Shown in pieces: positions 18,996 through 27,737 of a stretch of 64,000 bases of DNA. A model generated the notes under the pieces. That model saw only the letters and a program-made list of their open reading frames with translations. It was not told the DNA's origin and ran no database searches. The translations under genes were made by a program, and so were the position numbers. The stretch is from a bacterium C-53 (GTDB taxonomy: Bacteria > Bacillota > Clostridia > Lachnospirales > Lachnospiraceae). The stretch covers positions 305,479 through 369,478 of the forward strand of contig RAZD01000001.1 of NCBI GenBank assembly GCA_003612525.1. The letters run 5' to 3'. Position 1 is the stretch's first letter; the number at the start of each line of letters is the position of its first letter.

Positions 18996-19463
18996 CTATG
19001 CCCTTCCCTGATCTGCCGGCTCTGTTTTTCCACTGTTTTTCTGATAATCCAGATACCCCTGCAGAATAAGTATTGCCGCAATTTCATCTACATAATCTTT
19101 TCTGTACTCTCTTCGTATACCGCTTTCGATCATCGCCTTATCCGCTGCCACGGTTGTAAGCCGCTCATCCCAGAAGACGACGGGCAGTCCCGTACGCCGT
19201 TTCAGCATTTCGGCAAACTCCTCTGTCTTTTCCACACGTTCTCCTTCCGTGTTATTCATATTTTTCGGAAGTCCGAGTACAATTGTATGAACGTGATAGG
19301 AAACGATGAGTTCCTCGATACGCGCAAGCGTCTGACGCAGTTTGTTTGCCTGCTTGCGCCTGATAATTTCAATTCCCTGGGCAGTAATCAACAAAGGATC
19401 ACTGATAGCGACCCCCACTGTTTTTGACCCAAAGTCCAGTCCCATAATTCTTGTTTCTTCCAT
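18996..19463 (-). CDS. ruvX: Putative pre-16S rRNA nuclease / Holliday junction resolvase RuvX (YqgF)
   Basis: 155 residues, RNase H fold. [18 protein letters not shown] holds the first catalytic Asp, [14 protein letters not shown] the second conserved segment, and [16 protein letters not shown] plus [13 protein letters not shown] the remaining acidic residues. The family processes the 5' end of 16S rRNA in E. coli and was first predicted as a resolvase. It is flanked by ireB and DUF1292 genes in the canonical order with 4-5 base gaps. Confidence 0.93.
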   Translation of the reverse strand: MEETRIMGLDFGSKTVGVAISDPLLITAQGIEIIRRKQANKLRQTLARIEELIVSYHVHTIVLGLPKNMNNTEGERVEKTEEFAEMLKRRTGLPVVFWDERLTTVAADKAMIESGIRREYRKDYVDEIAAILILQGYLDYQKNSGKTEPADQGRA

Positions 19464-19467
19464 ATGT

Positions 19468-19731
19468 TTAATTCCAACCGTTATGTTTAATATAATTTGT
19501 CAGAAGTTCCTCCACAAGTTCGTCTCTCTCCACTTTCATAATCAGACTTCTCGCGTTATTATGGCTTGTAATATACGTCGGATCTCCCGACATAATATAA
19601 CCCACAATCTGGTTAATCGGATTATATCCTTTCTCCGTAAGCGCCTCATAAACCGTCGATAAAACCACTTTGACGCCGGTTTCCGGTTCGGTTTCCACTT
19701 TAAAATACTGCGTATTTCCCAAATCTTTCAT
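19468..19731 (-). CDS. ireB: IreB family regulatory phosphoprotein
   Basis: 87 residues, matching the usual size. Visible conserved parts: [20 protein letters not shown] and [19 protein letters not shown]. In Enterococcus faecalis IreB is a substrate of the PASTA kinase IreK and affects cephalosporin tolerance. GGGAGGAC precedes the ATG and a good promoter lies at 19798-19826. It is the first gene of the ireB-ruvX-DUF1292 unit that may continue into rnj. Confidence 0.92.
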   Translation of the reverse strand: MKDLGNTQYFKVETEPETGVKVVLSTVYEALTEKGYNPINQIVGYIMSGDPTYITSHNNARSLIMKVERDELVEELLTNYIKHNGWN

Positions 19732-19797
19732 CTTGTCCTCCCTTTATCCATAAGTCTTTCGTCCGTACTGATGTTCTTCACAAAATACATTACATCT

Positions 19798-19826
19798 ATT
19801 TTACCCCATAAATACCTAAAATTCAA
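19798..19826 (-). promoter_or_regulatory. Promoter for ireB-ruvX-DUF1292 unit
   Basis: Read on the minus strand: TTGAAT (19826-19821), 17-base spacer, TAAAAT (19803-19798). This is a near-consensus vegetative promoter about 65 bases upstream of the ireB start. Confidence 0.65.
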
Positions 19827-19838
19827 TATTCTTTCATC

Positions 19839-21161
19839 TTATCTATCGCCCGGGCCGCCCTCTGACGGCAGAAATTCTACACATCCGTTCTCCATATGTT
19901 TTGAAACGACGCCCTTTACAATCTCTCCTGCCGTAATCCCTCTGTTGTTCATATAGACACGCACATACTCTTTCGTATAGCCGGTCTGAAACCGTTGTCC
20001 GGACAGATCGGCGTCCTCCTCCACAATCATTTCCGCTTCACAGCCACACAGGGCCTCTTCATATTTTTGTTTATTTTTTTGATTTAATAAAAGAAGATTC
20101 TCGCTTCTCTGCGCTTTTATATTTTCGGGTATCTGATTCTCCATGATCGCCGCACGCGTACCCTTTCTTTTTGAATACTTAAAAATATGGGTCTCATAAA
20201 ACTCCGTCTGCGCAAGAAAAGCTCTGCTCGCTTCGAATTCCTGATCGGTTTCCCCGGGAAAACCGACAATCACATCCGTAGTAATCGCAGGATTATGAAA
20301 ATAATATCTTAAAAGTTCCACCCCCCGGCTGTATTCTTCCGGTGTGTAATGACGATTCATCCGGCGAAGCGTTTCCGCGCATCCGCTTTGAAGCGACAGA
20401 TGAAAGTGCGGACATATTTTTTCAAGGCCGGATAGTTCCCGTGCAAAATCCTCCGTTACAATTCTTGGCTCCAGAGAGCCCAAACGAATACGTTTTATAC
20501 CGTCAACGCAATGCACCTGCCTGATCAGTCCGATCAGACTGTCATTCGTATCCTTTCCATAGGAACTCAAATGAATCCCCGTCAGTACGATTTCCTTATA
20601 ACCTTTTTCTGACAGATGCGCCACCTCTCTGAGAACATCGATACGCGCACGGCTGCGCACCCGTCCCCGCGCATACGGTATAATACAGTAACTGCAAAAC
20701 TGATTGCATCCGTCCTGCACCTTAATGCATGCACGCGTGTGTTCCGCCGGTCTTGTCAGCATCATATTCTCATATTCATTTGTCTGGTTAATATCAATGA
20801 CGGTCTCTTCCTTTAATCCCTCAAAATAATGATTTAATATGGAAACCAGGTCTTTCTTTCTGTTATTTCCTATGACAAGATCAACTCCGTCTTCCAGCAC
20901 CTCCTTCTCCCCACGCGTCTGGACATAGCAGCCGACAGCCACAATCACCGCATCTGGATTCCTTTTCTTTGCACGGTGAAGCATCTGCCTTGATTTCCTG
21001 TCCGCTATGTTTGTAACGGAACATGTATTCACAATATATATGTCAGATTCCTGTTCAAAAGGTACAACCAAAAAACCGTTTTCTTCCAACATTTGTTGCA
21101 TTACTTCCATTTCATATGCATTTACTTTACATCCCAAATTATGTAATGCTACTTTTTTCAT
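19839..21161 (-). CDS. mtaB: tRNA t6A37 methylthiotransferase MtaB
   Basis: 440 residues. An N-terminal UPF0004 domain has LGCKVNAYE and VNTCSVTNIADRKSRQ plus AVGCYVQ for one iron-sulfur cluster. The radical SAM motif is CNQFCSYCIIPYARGRVRS, and a C-terminal TRAM domain follows. It converts t6A to ms2t6A at position 37 of ANN-decoding tRNAs. The cluster cysteines and the KVNAYE variant are typical of MtaB rather than MiaB or RimO. An AGGAG precedes the ATG. It is divergent from the HPr-like gene. Confidence 0.93.
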   Translation of the reverse strand: MKKVALHNLGCKVNAYEMEVMQQMLEENGFLVVPFEQESDIYIVNTCSVTNIADRKSRQMLHRAKKRNPDAVIVAVGCYVQTRGEKEVLEDGVDLVIGNNRKKDLVSILNHYFEGLKEETVIDINQTNEYENMMLTRPAEHTRACIKVQDGCNQFCSYCIIPYARGRVRSRARIDVLREVAHLSEKGYKEIVLTGIHLSSYGKDTNDSLIGLIRQVHCVDGIKRIRLGSLEPRIVTEDFARELSGLEKICPHFHLSLQSGCAETLRRMNRHYTPEEYSRGVELLRYYFHNPAITTDVIVGFPGETDQEFEASRAFLAQTEFYETHIFKYSKRKGTRAAIMENQIPENIKAQRSENLLLLNQKNKQKYEEALCGCEAEMIVEEDADLSGQRFQTGYTKEYVRVYMNNRGITAGEIVKGVVSKHMENGCVEFLPSEGGPGDR

Positions 21162-21195
21162 AATAAACTCCTATAATTTTCGTGATGTTTGCGTA

Positions 21196-21224
21196 TTGAC
21201 TTTTTATACCCCTGCCTTTATAGT
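21196..21224 (+). promoter_or_regulatory. Promoter for HPr-like gene
   Basis: TTGACT (21196-21201), 17-base spacer, TATAGT (21219-21224), followed 40 bases later by the start codon. This is a strong vegetative promoter match. Confidence 0.75.
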
Positions 21225-21265
21225 TAGATTTGAAGAAAATCAAAGAAGAAAAGGAGGTCATTCCA

Positions 21266-21496
21266 ATGAAAACAATACAGATTTCTTTAAACTCCATTGA
21301 CAAAGTAAAATCTTTTGTTAATGACATTACCAAATTCGATTATGATTTTGACTTAGTATCTGGCAGATACGTAATTGATGCAAAGTCCATTATGGGTATC
21401 TTTAGTCTGGATTTATCAAAGCCTATTGATCTGAATATCCATGCAGAGGACAATGTTGAAGATGTTCTTAACGTATTAAAACCGTACATGGTATAA
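21266..21496 (+). CDS. HPr-like protein without the phospho-histidine motif
   Basis: 76 residues from ATG 21266, with AAGGAGGT 8 bases upstream. The second half, DAKSIMGIFSLDLSKPIDLNIHAED, matches the HPr fold where the regulatory serine helix sits (KSIMG). The usual GLHARPA loop with His15 is missing; the equivalent region reads SIDKVKSFVNDITKFDYDF. PTS phosphotransfer is therefore unlikely. Small degenerate HPr proteins are common in Clostridia; their function is not known to me. It has its own promoter and terminator, so it is monocistronic. Confidence 0.8.
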   Translation: MKTIQISLNSIDKVKSFVNDITKFDYDFDLVSGRYVIDAKSIMGIFSLDLSKPIDLNIHAEDNVEDVLNVLKPYMV

Positions 21497-21521
21497 AATC
21501 AGCTATAAATCGTATTCGGGG

Positions 21522-21552
21522 GGCAAATGCATTTGCATTTGCCTTGTTTTTT
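21522..21552 (+). terminator. Rho-independent terminator after HPr-like gene
   Basis: A perfect 9-bp stem (GGCAAATGC at 21522-21530 with GCATTTGCC at 21535-21543), 4-base loop, then TTGTTTTTT. Confidence 0.85.
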
Positions 21553-21565
21553 GTGTTTCATTCTC

Positions 21566-23215
21566 TCAAAAACCAGGAAGCGGTTCTTTGGTTCCAATGA
21601 TGTAAGGGCCGACTTCATAAAAATTCAGACCGCTCTCTTGCATTTCCCCGTAAGTCTCTTTATTAAATACAAATATACAGTCTGACTCTGCATTTCCTTC
21701 CACAATCTTGCGGCGGTACGCCTCAAGGCTTTCCTCCACCTGCGCATCAATATCCCTCGCATAGTAAAACCGGTTATTCGTTATGGAAAGGCGATATGCG
21801 CAATACTCCACATCCATAATATCCGTCACATCATCATACATCATCACAAAATGACGGAACCCGGACAAAGCCTCCAGAACACGGGGCTCAAGCAATTCGG
21901 ATTGGTATTCCTTCACGCTTCCATTATATTTCTTCTGCCTTTTTACAAGCAGTTTCGATACATCTGCTGCCTGCAGGACCAAAACCACTGTCATCATAAG
22001 ATAAAGAGTCCTTCTGTTCAGATACCGCCCTGCCACGGCAAATCCAAAAAGCATCAGAAGATACACAGCGGGCATGATAAACCGGCCATTCGAGCGGAAA
22101 AATCCCAGGACTTTATTCATGATTCCCGGAACCGGAAGACTGAAAAACATTGTCTCATTCCATGACAGTTCCGGATACATCGCAGCGGCCAGAAACACAA
22201 AGAAAAGCATTCCCGCTATCACAAACCGCCTGTGATATCTCACAAAATATCTTACGGCCTTCTTACTCACAAACAGCTTGCAAAGCACAATCGCTCCGGA
22301 TATCGCCAAAAGAAACAGGATTCCAGCACCAAGATATCCGTAACCCTCATACTGAAAATCCGATGCCAGCGGCATAGCCTGAAACAGTCCCCCATACTGC
22401 AAAGGATTTAAAAATGTATTCAGATTGCAGCCAAAACCGCCAATCCCATAATTGGTATTTACCGAACCGGAGAAGGCTCCCAAAGCAAACAGTGTGAAAA
22501 GACCGCTCACAACAAACGAGCCAAATCCCCAGAGAGAACTCTTCCACTCCCGGTTCTTCACATAGTCTTCCACAAAATCCGCAGTCATAATCAGGGCAGT
22601 CATGGGAATAAAGTACGAATGAATCAACACACAAAGAGCCGACATGCCGCCCCAGAGTAAAACTTTTCGCATTCGCCTGCCCTTCGCCGCGTCAGAAAGC
22701 CACAGATAGAGCGCAAGGAGAATCAGCCACTGGGCCGAAAGCGCCGTGTGATAAAAACACCTCTGCAAAATCGGAAAACTCAGGATAAACGGAAACACTC
22801 CGCACACACAGACTGCTCTTTTATCCGTCACCCGCCGAAGCAGCACAGCGGAAAGCCCCCCCTGCATCCCAAATGAAAGAAAAGTAAACAATCCCAGATA
22901 CTGAAAAGTCTCCGGCAGTATTTCCCGAAATATCTTAAAAAACAGCGCAAAAAGCGGTATCGCATCCGTCCAGATTACAGACACGGAATGGGGATAAGAG
23001 AGACTGTCGATCATTCCCAGCGGAAAATGCCAGTCACTTGTCCTGAAATGGCACCATCCCAGATAATGCTGACGCAGGTCAATATCACCGTAAAAAATCC
23101 ATGCATCATACGTTACATCCAGCACCTTTACGCCAAACATGAGCAAAAAACACAGAAATCCCGCAAACAGTCCCCACAGAAATAAAATTTTTTCTTCCTT
23201 TTTCCCAAAAGCCAT
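21566..23215 (-). CDS. DUF6311-type polytopic membrane protein (glycosyltransferase-C-like)
   Basis: 549 residues with about ten or more hydrophobic helices from residue 9 to 420 and a soluble C-terminal part of about 110 residues. The N-terminal loop GDIDLRQHYLGWCHFR, WHFPLGMIDSLSYPHSVSV and IWTDAIPLFAL match DUF6311 proteins, which resemble polyprenyl-phosphate-dependent GT-C transferases and YfhO-like proteins. A lipid-linked sugar transfer role is inference. Its stop is 13 bases beyond the terminator of the convergent HPr-like gene; it lies 6 bases downstream of thiI. Confidence 0.75.
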   Translation of the reverse strand: MAFGKKEEKILFLWGLFAGFLCFLLMFGVKVLDVTYDAWIFYGDIDLRQHYLGWCHFRTSDWHFPLGMIDSLSYPHSVSVIWTDAIPLFALFFKIFREILPETFQYLGLFTFLSFGMQGGLSAVLLRRVTDKRAVCVCGVFPFILSFPILQRCFYHTALSAQWLILLALYLWLSDAAKGRRMRKVLLWGGMSALCVLIHSYFIPMTALIMTADFVEDYVKNREWKSSLWGFGSFVVSGLFTLFALGAFSGSVNTNYGIGGFGCNLNTFLNPLQYGGLFQAMPLASDFQYEGYGYLGAGILFLLAISGAIVLCKLFVSKKAVRYFVRYHRRFVIAGMLFFVFLAAAMYPELSWNETMFFSLPVPGIMNKVLGFFRSNGRFIMPAVYLLMLFGFAVAGRYLNRRTLYLMMTVVLVLQAADVSKLLVKRQKKYNGSVKEYQSELLEPRVLEALSGFRHFVMMYDDVTDIMDVEYCAYRLSITNNRFYYARDIDAQVEESLEAYRRKIVEGNAESDCIFVFNKETYGEMQESGLNFYEVGPYIIGTKEPLPGF

Positions 23216-23221
23216 CGTTTC

Positions 23222-24400
23222 CTAACCTACAATCATTAATTCGTCCGACTCAAGCGCCGCCTTTACAAGATCATCAATTCTTTCTTCCAGATTTCGTTCC
23301 GAGTGACGAATCACATTTAAATTCGGCTTTGTGACCGGATGCTTCGCCACAAAAATCGTACAACAGTCCTCATACGGAAGAATCGATGTCTCATACGTTC
23401 CAATCTTTTCGGATACCTCCACAATCTCCTGCTTGTCAAAACCAATCAAAGGGCGGTAAACCGGCATTGTGCATACTTCATTCGTCGCAGCAAGACTGTG
23501 CATAGTCTGACTTGCTACCTGTCCGATGCTTTCTCCGGTAATAAGACCCAGACACTCCGTATCCAATGCGATTTTTTCCGCAATCCGCATCATATAGCGG
23601 CGCATGAGAATTGTAAGCTCCTCATGCGGACACTTTTCGTATATATAGAGCTGTATGTCCGTGAAGTTAATCACATGCAGATAGATCGGCCCCGTATATA
23701 CAGAAACCTGTTTCGCCAGATCAACGACCTTCTGCTTCGCGCGGTCGCTTGTATACGGCGGCGCATGAAAATAGACTGCGTCGATCTTCACGCCGCGTTT
23801 TGCAATCATATATCCGGCCACCGGACTGTCGATTCCTCCGGAAAGGAGAAGCATGGCCTTTCCATTTGTCCCCACCGGCATGCCCCCGGGTCCGGGAATA
23901 ATCTGCGAATAAATATAAATTTTCTCCCGGATTTCCACATTCAGCATCACATCCGGTTCATGTACGTCAACGGATGTTTCCGGAAAGGCGTCAAGAATTG
24001 CACCGCCCAGACGCTGATTGATTTCCATCGAATGAATCGGATATTTCTTATCCGCCCGGCGCGCATTTACTTTGAATGTAAAATGTTTGTCGGGATATAC
24101 TTCATCCACGTAATGAATAATATCCTGTTCCAAAGCTGTAAAGCCATTCTCCTCTGCATAAACCACCGGACAGATGCCGGAAATGCCAAATACATGCTTT
24201 AGATTTTCCACAGCTTCGTCAAAGTCAAATTCTCCCAGCGCCTCCACATGAATGCGCCCCTGTGTCTTACTTACTTTAAACTCCCCTTCCATCCGCTTCA
24301 GCGCATGCTTAATCTGCCGCACAAGCGCGTCCTCGAACAAGTAACGGTTCTTCCCCTTTATGCCGATCTCGGCATATTTTATCAAAAATGCTGAAAACAT
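23222..24400 (-). CDS. thiI: tRNA 4-thiouridine synthase ThiI (short form)
   Basis: 392 residues: N-terminal ferredoxin-like and THUMP domains (LIKYAEIGIKGKNRYLFED at the start), then the PP-loop ATP pyrophosphatase with LLSGGIDSPVAGYMIAKRG. GESIGQVASQTMHSLAATNE and a C-terminal Cys pair in YEDCCTIF are typical of the Firmicutes short form that lacks a rhodanese domain. It uses sulfur from a partner cysteine desulfurase to thiolate U8 of tRNA. The partner gene lies directly upstream with a 25-base gap. Confidence 0.94.
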   Translation of the reverse strand: MFSAFLIKYAEIGIKGKNRYLFEDALVRQIKHALKRMEGEFKVSKTQGRIHVEALGEFDFDEAVENLKHVFGISGICPVVYAEENGFTALEQDIIHYVDEVYPDKHFTFKVNARRADKKYPIHSMEINQRLGGAILDAFPETSVDVHEPDVMLNVEIREKIYIYSQIIPGPGGMPVGTNGKAMLLLSGGIDSPVAGYMIAKRGVKIDAVYFHAPPYTSDRAKQKVVDLAKQVSVYTGPIYLHVINFTDIQLYIYEKCPHEELTILMRRYMMRIAEKIALDTECLGLITGESIGQVASQTMHSLAATNEVCTMPVYRPLIGFDKQEIVEVSEKIGTYETSILPYEDCCTIFVAKHPVTKPNLNVIRHSERNLEERIDDLVKAALESDELMIVG

Positions 24401-24425
24401 ATTTCCTCCCTAATCCTGCCGTCCT

Positions 24426-25580
24426 TTACCGGCGCACAAACTTTTGCAAAACCGGAATAATCTCTTCCATCATCTGAAGCGCATAACGAATTTCCTCCTC
24501 CGTCGTATGAACGGAGAAGCTGAAACGCACCGTGGACTCCAGAAGATCTTTTGGCAGACCGATTGCCTTTAATGTCTCACTGACCGCCGGCTTGTTGGAT
24601 GCGCATGCAGAACCGGCCGACACATAAACGCCTCTGTCCTCCAGCGCATGCAGCAAAACCTCACTGCGTACATTCTTCACCGATACGCTCACAATGTGAG
24701 GCGCGCTCCTCTCATCCGTAAACCCGTTTACCGTCACATCCGGAAGCTTCTGCACGCCGTCCGTAAAGATTTTTTTCAGACGGTACAACTCCGCTGTTCT
24801 TTCTTTTATATCCGTATATATGATCTTCGCAGCCCTCGCGATTCCGGCAATTCCCGGTACGTTCTCCGTCCCAGAGCGCAGTCCGGCCTGCTGCCCGCCT
24901 CCATAAAGAATCGGCGCAATCTTCACCTTATCCGATACATACAGCATCCCGATTCCTTTCGGACCATGAATTTTATGCCCGCTGACGGAAAGCATGTCAA
25001 TCTGCTGTTTCTTCGGATAAATGCAATACTTGCCAAACCCCTGAATATCATCCACATGAAACAGGCAGCGGGGGTTCCGACGTTTAATCAGCGCCCCTGC
25101 CTCCTCAAGCGGCTCGACGGCACCGATTTCATTGTTCACATGCATGACAGAGACAAGAATCGTCCGGTCCGTGATCTTCCTTTCAAGCTCTTCCAGCAAA
25201 ATCAGGCCGTTTTCATCCACTTCCAGATAATCAACCGAAAATCCCTGACTCTCAAGGTATTTCATCGCATTCTTAACCGCGGGATGCTCAATCCGTGTCG
25301 TAATCAGATGATCCCCGCTCCTTCTGTTCGCCATCGCTGCGCCGATCAACGCCAGGTTATCGGATTCCGTACCGCCGGAAGTAAAATAAATTTCTTTTGG
25401 ATTCACCTTCAAAATCTCAGCGAAAATTTCCTTTGCCTCTTTCAGATATGTTTCTGCCCCATATCCCTTGCGGTGCATACTGCTGGGATTTCCATAATCC
25501 TCCGTCATTATTTTTAATACAAGCTCCGCCACTTCCGGAAATACCGGAGTCGTCGCAGAATTATCCAAATAAGCTTCCAT
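24426..25580 (-). CDS. Cysteine desulfurase (NifZ/IscS-like, ThiI partner)
   Basis: 384 residues from ATG 25580 (MEAYLDNSATTPVFPEV is the canonical N terminus); ATGs at 25592 and 25604 are alternatives. PLP-binding lysine in VSGHKIHGPKGIGMLY, HVDDIQGFGK upstream of it, and the catalytic cysteine loop SAGSACASNKPAVS. The family takes sulfur from cysteine as a persulfide. In Bacillus the NifZ-ThiI pair is adjacent and dedicated to 4-thiouridine; the same adjacency is seen here. Confidence 0.93.
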   Translation of the reverse strand: MEAYLDNSATTPVFPEVAELVLKIMTEDYGNPSSMHRKGYGAETYLKEAKEIFAEILKVNPKEIYFTSGGTESDNLALIGAAMANRRSGDHLITTRIEHPAVKNAMKYLESQGFSVDYLEVDENGLILLEELERKITDRTILVSVMHVNNEIGAVEPLEEAGALIKRRNPRCLFHVDDIQGFGKYCIYPKKQQIDMLSVSGHKIHGPKGIGMLYVSDKVKIAPILYGGGQQAGLRSGTENVPGIAGIARAAKIIYTDIKERTAELYRLKKIFTDGVQKLPDVTVNGFTDERSAPHIVSVSVKNVRSEVLLHALEDRGVYVSAGSACASNKPAVSETLKAIGLPKDLLESTVRFSFSVHTTEEEIRYALQMMEEIIPVLQKFVRR

Positions 25581-25635
25581 ATTAATAACCATGCCTTTCC
25601 GCAACCTGCGAATTTGGGCGCAGACACAAATTTGC

Positions 25636-25659
25636 GTGTGAAAAATTCATTTTTCACAC
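25636..25659. terminator. Hairpin between rsmE and the cysteine desulfurase gene
   Basis: A perfect 10-bp stem (GTGTGAAAAA with TTTTTCACAC) and 4-base loop begins right at the rsmE stop codon. No clean T-tract follows on the minus strand, so it may be an attenuator or mRNA-stabilising structure rather than a full terminator. Confidence 0.5.
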
Positions 25660-26417
25660 TACGCCCCCATGCACCCGACTGCTTCCAACTGATACATAAT
25701 CCATGACAATACCGTAAGCCCCGCAGTTTCTGTGCGCAGAATCCGTTTCCCAAGTGTCACCGGAATGACGCCATTCTCCTTCGCAAATGCCGCCTCAGAC
25801 TCCTCGAATCCGCCTTCCGGACCGATAAACACCGCAATGTCCTCTCCTGCTTTTAAATGCTCAAAGATTTCTTTTGTCTTCCCCATCCCTTCCGCAAGTT
25901 CATAGGGAATGATCTTGACGCCGATGTCCTTTGCGTACAGTACGGCTTCCTTAAAACTGTAAACACGCGTCACTTCCGGTATAATTCCGCGCCTGCTCTG
26001 CTTGGCGGCAGCCTCGGCAATCGCATTCCATCTCAATATCCTGCTCTTTTCTTTCCTGTCGTCAAGCTTCACAACCGTTCTCTTACTCATCACCGGAATA
26101 ATCTGAAATGCACCAAGCTCTACCGCCTTTTGAATGATAAATTCCATCTTATCACTTTTCGGCAGTCCCTGAAACAGATAAACTCTGGAAGGAAGCTCTA
26201 CGCCATCCTCCTTCACGAATCTAAGCTTACACAGAATATCCGTCTCCCGGAACTCTTCTATCTGACAGCGGTACTCCCTGCCGTCTTCTCCATTACTCAC
26301 TGCAATTTCCTCACCGGTTTTCATTCGAAGAACATTTTTTATATGATTCACATCGCTGCCCGTAATCACAATGTCATGCCCCTGAATCTGCTCTTTTTTT
26401 ACAAAAAACTGATACAC
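25659..26417 (-). CDS. rsmE: 16S rRNA (uracil-1498-N3)-methyltransferase RsmE
   Basis: 252 residues, SPOUT class. N-terminal PUA-like part (HDIVITGSDVNHIKNVLRM) and C-terminal SPOUT knot: FIGPEGGFEESEAAFA and LGKRILRTETAGLTVLSW, which bind SAM. Known role: methylation of U1498 in helix 44 of 16S rRNA. It lies downstream of prmA, the usual Firmicutes pairing, with a 133-base gap that holds only a short GC-rich palindrome (CCGCCGTC-TGC-GACGGCGG near 26431-26449). Confidence 0.94.
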   Translation of the reverse strand: MYQFFVKKEQIQGHDIVITGSDVNHIKNVLRMKTGEEIAVSNGEDGREYRCQIEEFRETDILCKLRFVKEDGVELPSRVYLFQGLPKSDKMEFIIQKAVELGAFQIIPVMSKRTVVKLDDRKEKSRILRWNAIAEAAAKQSRRGIIPEVTRVYSFKEAVLYAKDIGVKIIPYELAEGMGKTKEIFEHLKAGEDIAVFIGPEGGFEESEAAFAKENGVIPVTLGKRILRTETAGLTVLSWIMYQLEAVGCMGA

Positions 26418-26550
26418 ATTCCCACGCTTCCCATCCCGCCGTCTGCGACGGCGGAAATCCTTATACTGGCCTCCTGCTACAGTTCCACCGCGGCAGGGAG
26501 CTGTGCGGAAAATGCCGCTCTTCAGGCATTCTCCAGTATGAGACGCTCTC

Positions 26551-27504
26551 TCACGCCAGCCTTGCTGTGACTGACACCCATTCTCCCTGATACGTCACTG
26601 AATCCACCGTAAGACCTGCTTTCTCTACGGCGTCCACTACAACCGCTTCTTTATCGTCAATAATTCCCGACGTAATATAAACGCCGCCCGGTTTTAAGTG
26701 CTTTACAATCACAGGGGTGAGCGGAACCAAAACTTCTGCAAGAATGTTTGCCACAACAATATCATACTTCTCATATCCTGCCTCATCCTGCACCTTTTTA
26801 TCATCAATAATATTACCAATGATCAGCTTAAAATCCGCTTCGCTCAGACCATTCGCTTCCATATTATCCCTGCATGCGTCAACCGCACACGGGTCAAGAT
26901 CTGTGGCAAACGATGACTTCGCCCCGAATTTAAGGCCCATAATCGAAAGAATCCCGCTTCCCGTCCCCACATCAAGCATTACCGTATCCGGCGTCACAAA
27001 CCTGCGAAGCTGCCGGATGCATAGCTGCGTCGTCTCATGCATGCCTGTGCCGAAAGCCGTTCCGGGATCAATATGAATAATCATTTTATCCTGATCTTCT
27101 TCCTTTACTTCTTCCCATGAGGGCACAATGAGAATATCGTCTATCGTAAACTGATGAAAAAATTCCTTCCAGTTATTGATCCAATCCTTGTCCTCGGTCT
27201 GCGACGTCGTGATTGTCCCATCCCCGATCTCCATAAATGTACGCAGATCTTCAAGCGCTTCCCTGACCTGCGACAGAATCTCCTCATTATCCGTATCCGG
27301 GTCAAGATAAAAATTCAGGTACGCTGTTCCGTCATTCTCCGGGGCATCCGGAAGAATATCCACAAACATCTGTTTCTTCTCCTCCTCGGTCAGAGGAACT
27401 TTGTCTTCAATCTCAACGCCTTCAATGCCAAGCTCTGCCAGTGTTGCGCTGATGATATCTTCCGCCTGGTCAATTGTCCTGATCGTATATTTATTCCACT
27501 TCAT
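26551..27504 (-). CDS. prmA: Ribosomal protein L11 methyltransferase PrmA
   Basis: 317 residues from ATG 27504, preceded by GAGAGGAAAT; the frame is open further upstream to 27564 but without a ribosome binding site. The N-terminal substrate-recognition domain (MKWNKYTIRTIDQAEDIIS) is followed by the SAM motif MLDVGTGSGILSIMGLKFGA and the post-motif VVANILAEVLVPL with an acidic DPG loop upstream (HIDPGTAFGTGMHETTQL). It trimethylates ribosomal protein L11. Confidence 0.94.
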   Translation of the reverse strand: MKWNKYTIRTIDQAEDIISATLAELGIEGVEIEDKVPLTEEEKKQMFVDILPDAPENDGTAYLNFYLDPDTDNEEILSQVREALEDLRTFMEIGDGTITTSQTEDKDWINNWKEFFHQFTIDDILIVPSWEEVKEEDQDKMIIHIDPGTAFGTGMHETTQLCIRQLRRFVTPDTVMLDVGTGSGILSIMGLKFGAKSSFATDLDPCAVDACRDNMEANGLSEADFKLIIGNIIDDKKVQDEAGYEKYDIVVANILAEVLVPLTPVIVKHLKPGGVYITSGIIDDKEAVVVDAVEKAGLTVDSVTYQGEWVSVTARLA

Positions 27505-27608
27505 ATTTCCTCTCATTCCGCCGCCGTCAGACGGCACATTATACTGCTTTCTGCATCTTACCATAAAATTACTTATTACACAAGAAAGAAGCGAATTGCT
27601 TCACCGGA

Positions 27609-27637
27609 TTGCCAATATCCGTCAACTTGTGTATAAT
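27609..27637 (+). promoter_or_regulatory. Promoter for mannose-1-phosphate guanylyltransferase gene
   Basis: TTGCCA (27609-27614), 17-base spacer, TATAAT (27632-27637). A leader of about 95 bases follows, holding a small GCCGC-AAT-GCGGC hairpin near 27690. Confidence 0.75.
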
Positions 27638-27737
27638 CAAGCTATACTTTGAACAATACTGATGTCAGGGGACCAGAATCCTGCCGCAATGCGGCACAGT
27701 GTCCGAAAGCACATAAGATATGGAAAGGGGATACTTC

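Noticed and set aside
26431..27540. GC-rich palindromes near 26431 and 27520 as a REP-like repeat family
   Set aside because: Both contain GCCGTC/GACGGC arms, but they differ in length and centre, and only two copies were seen.
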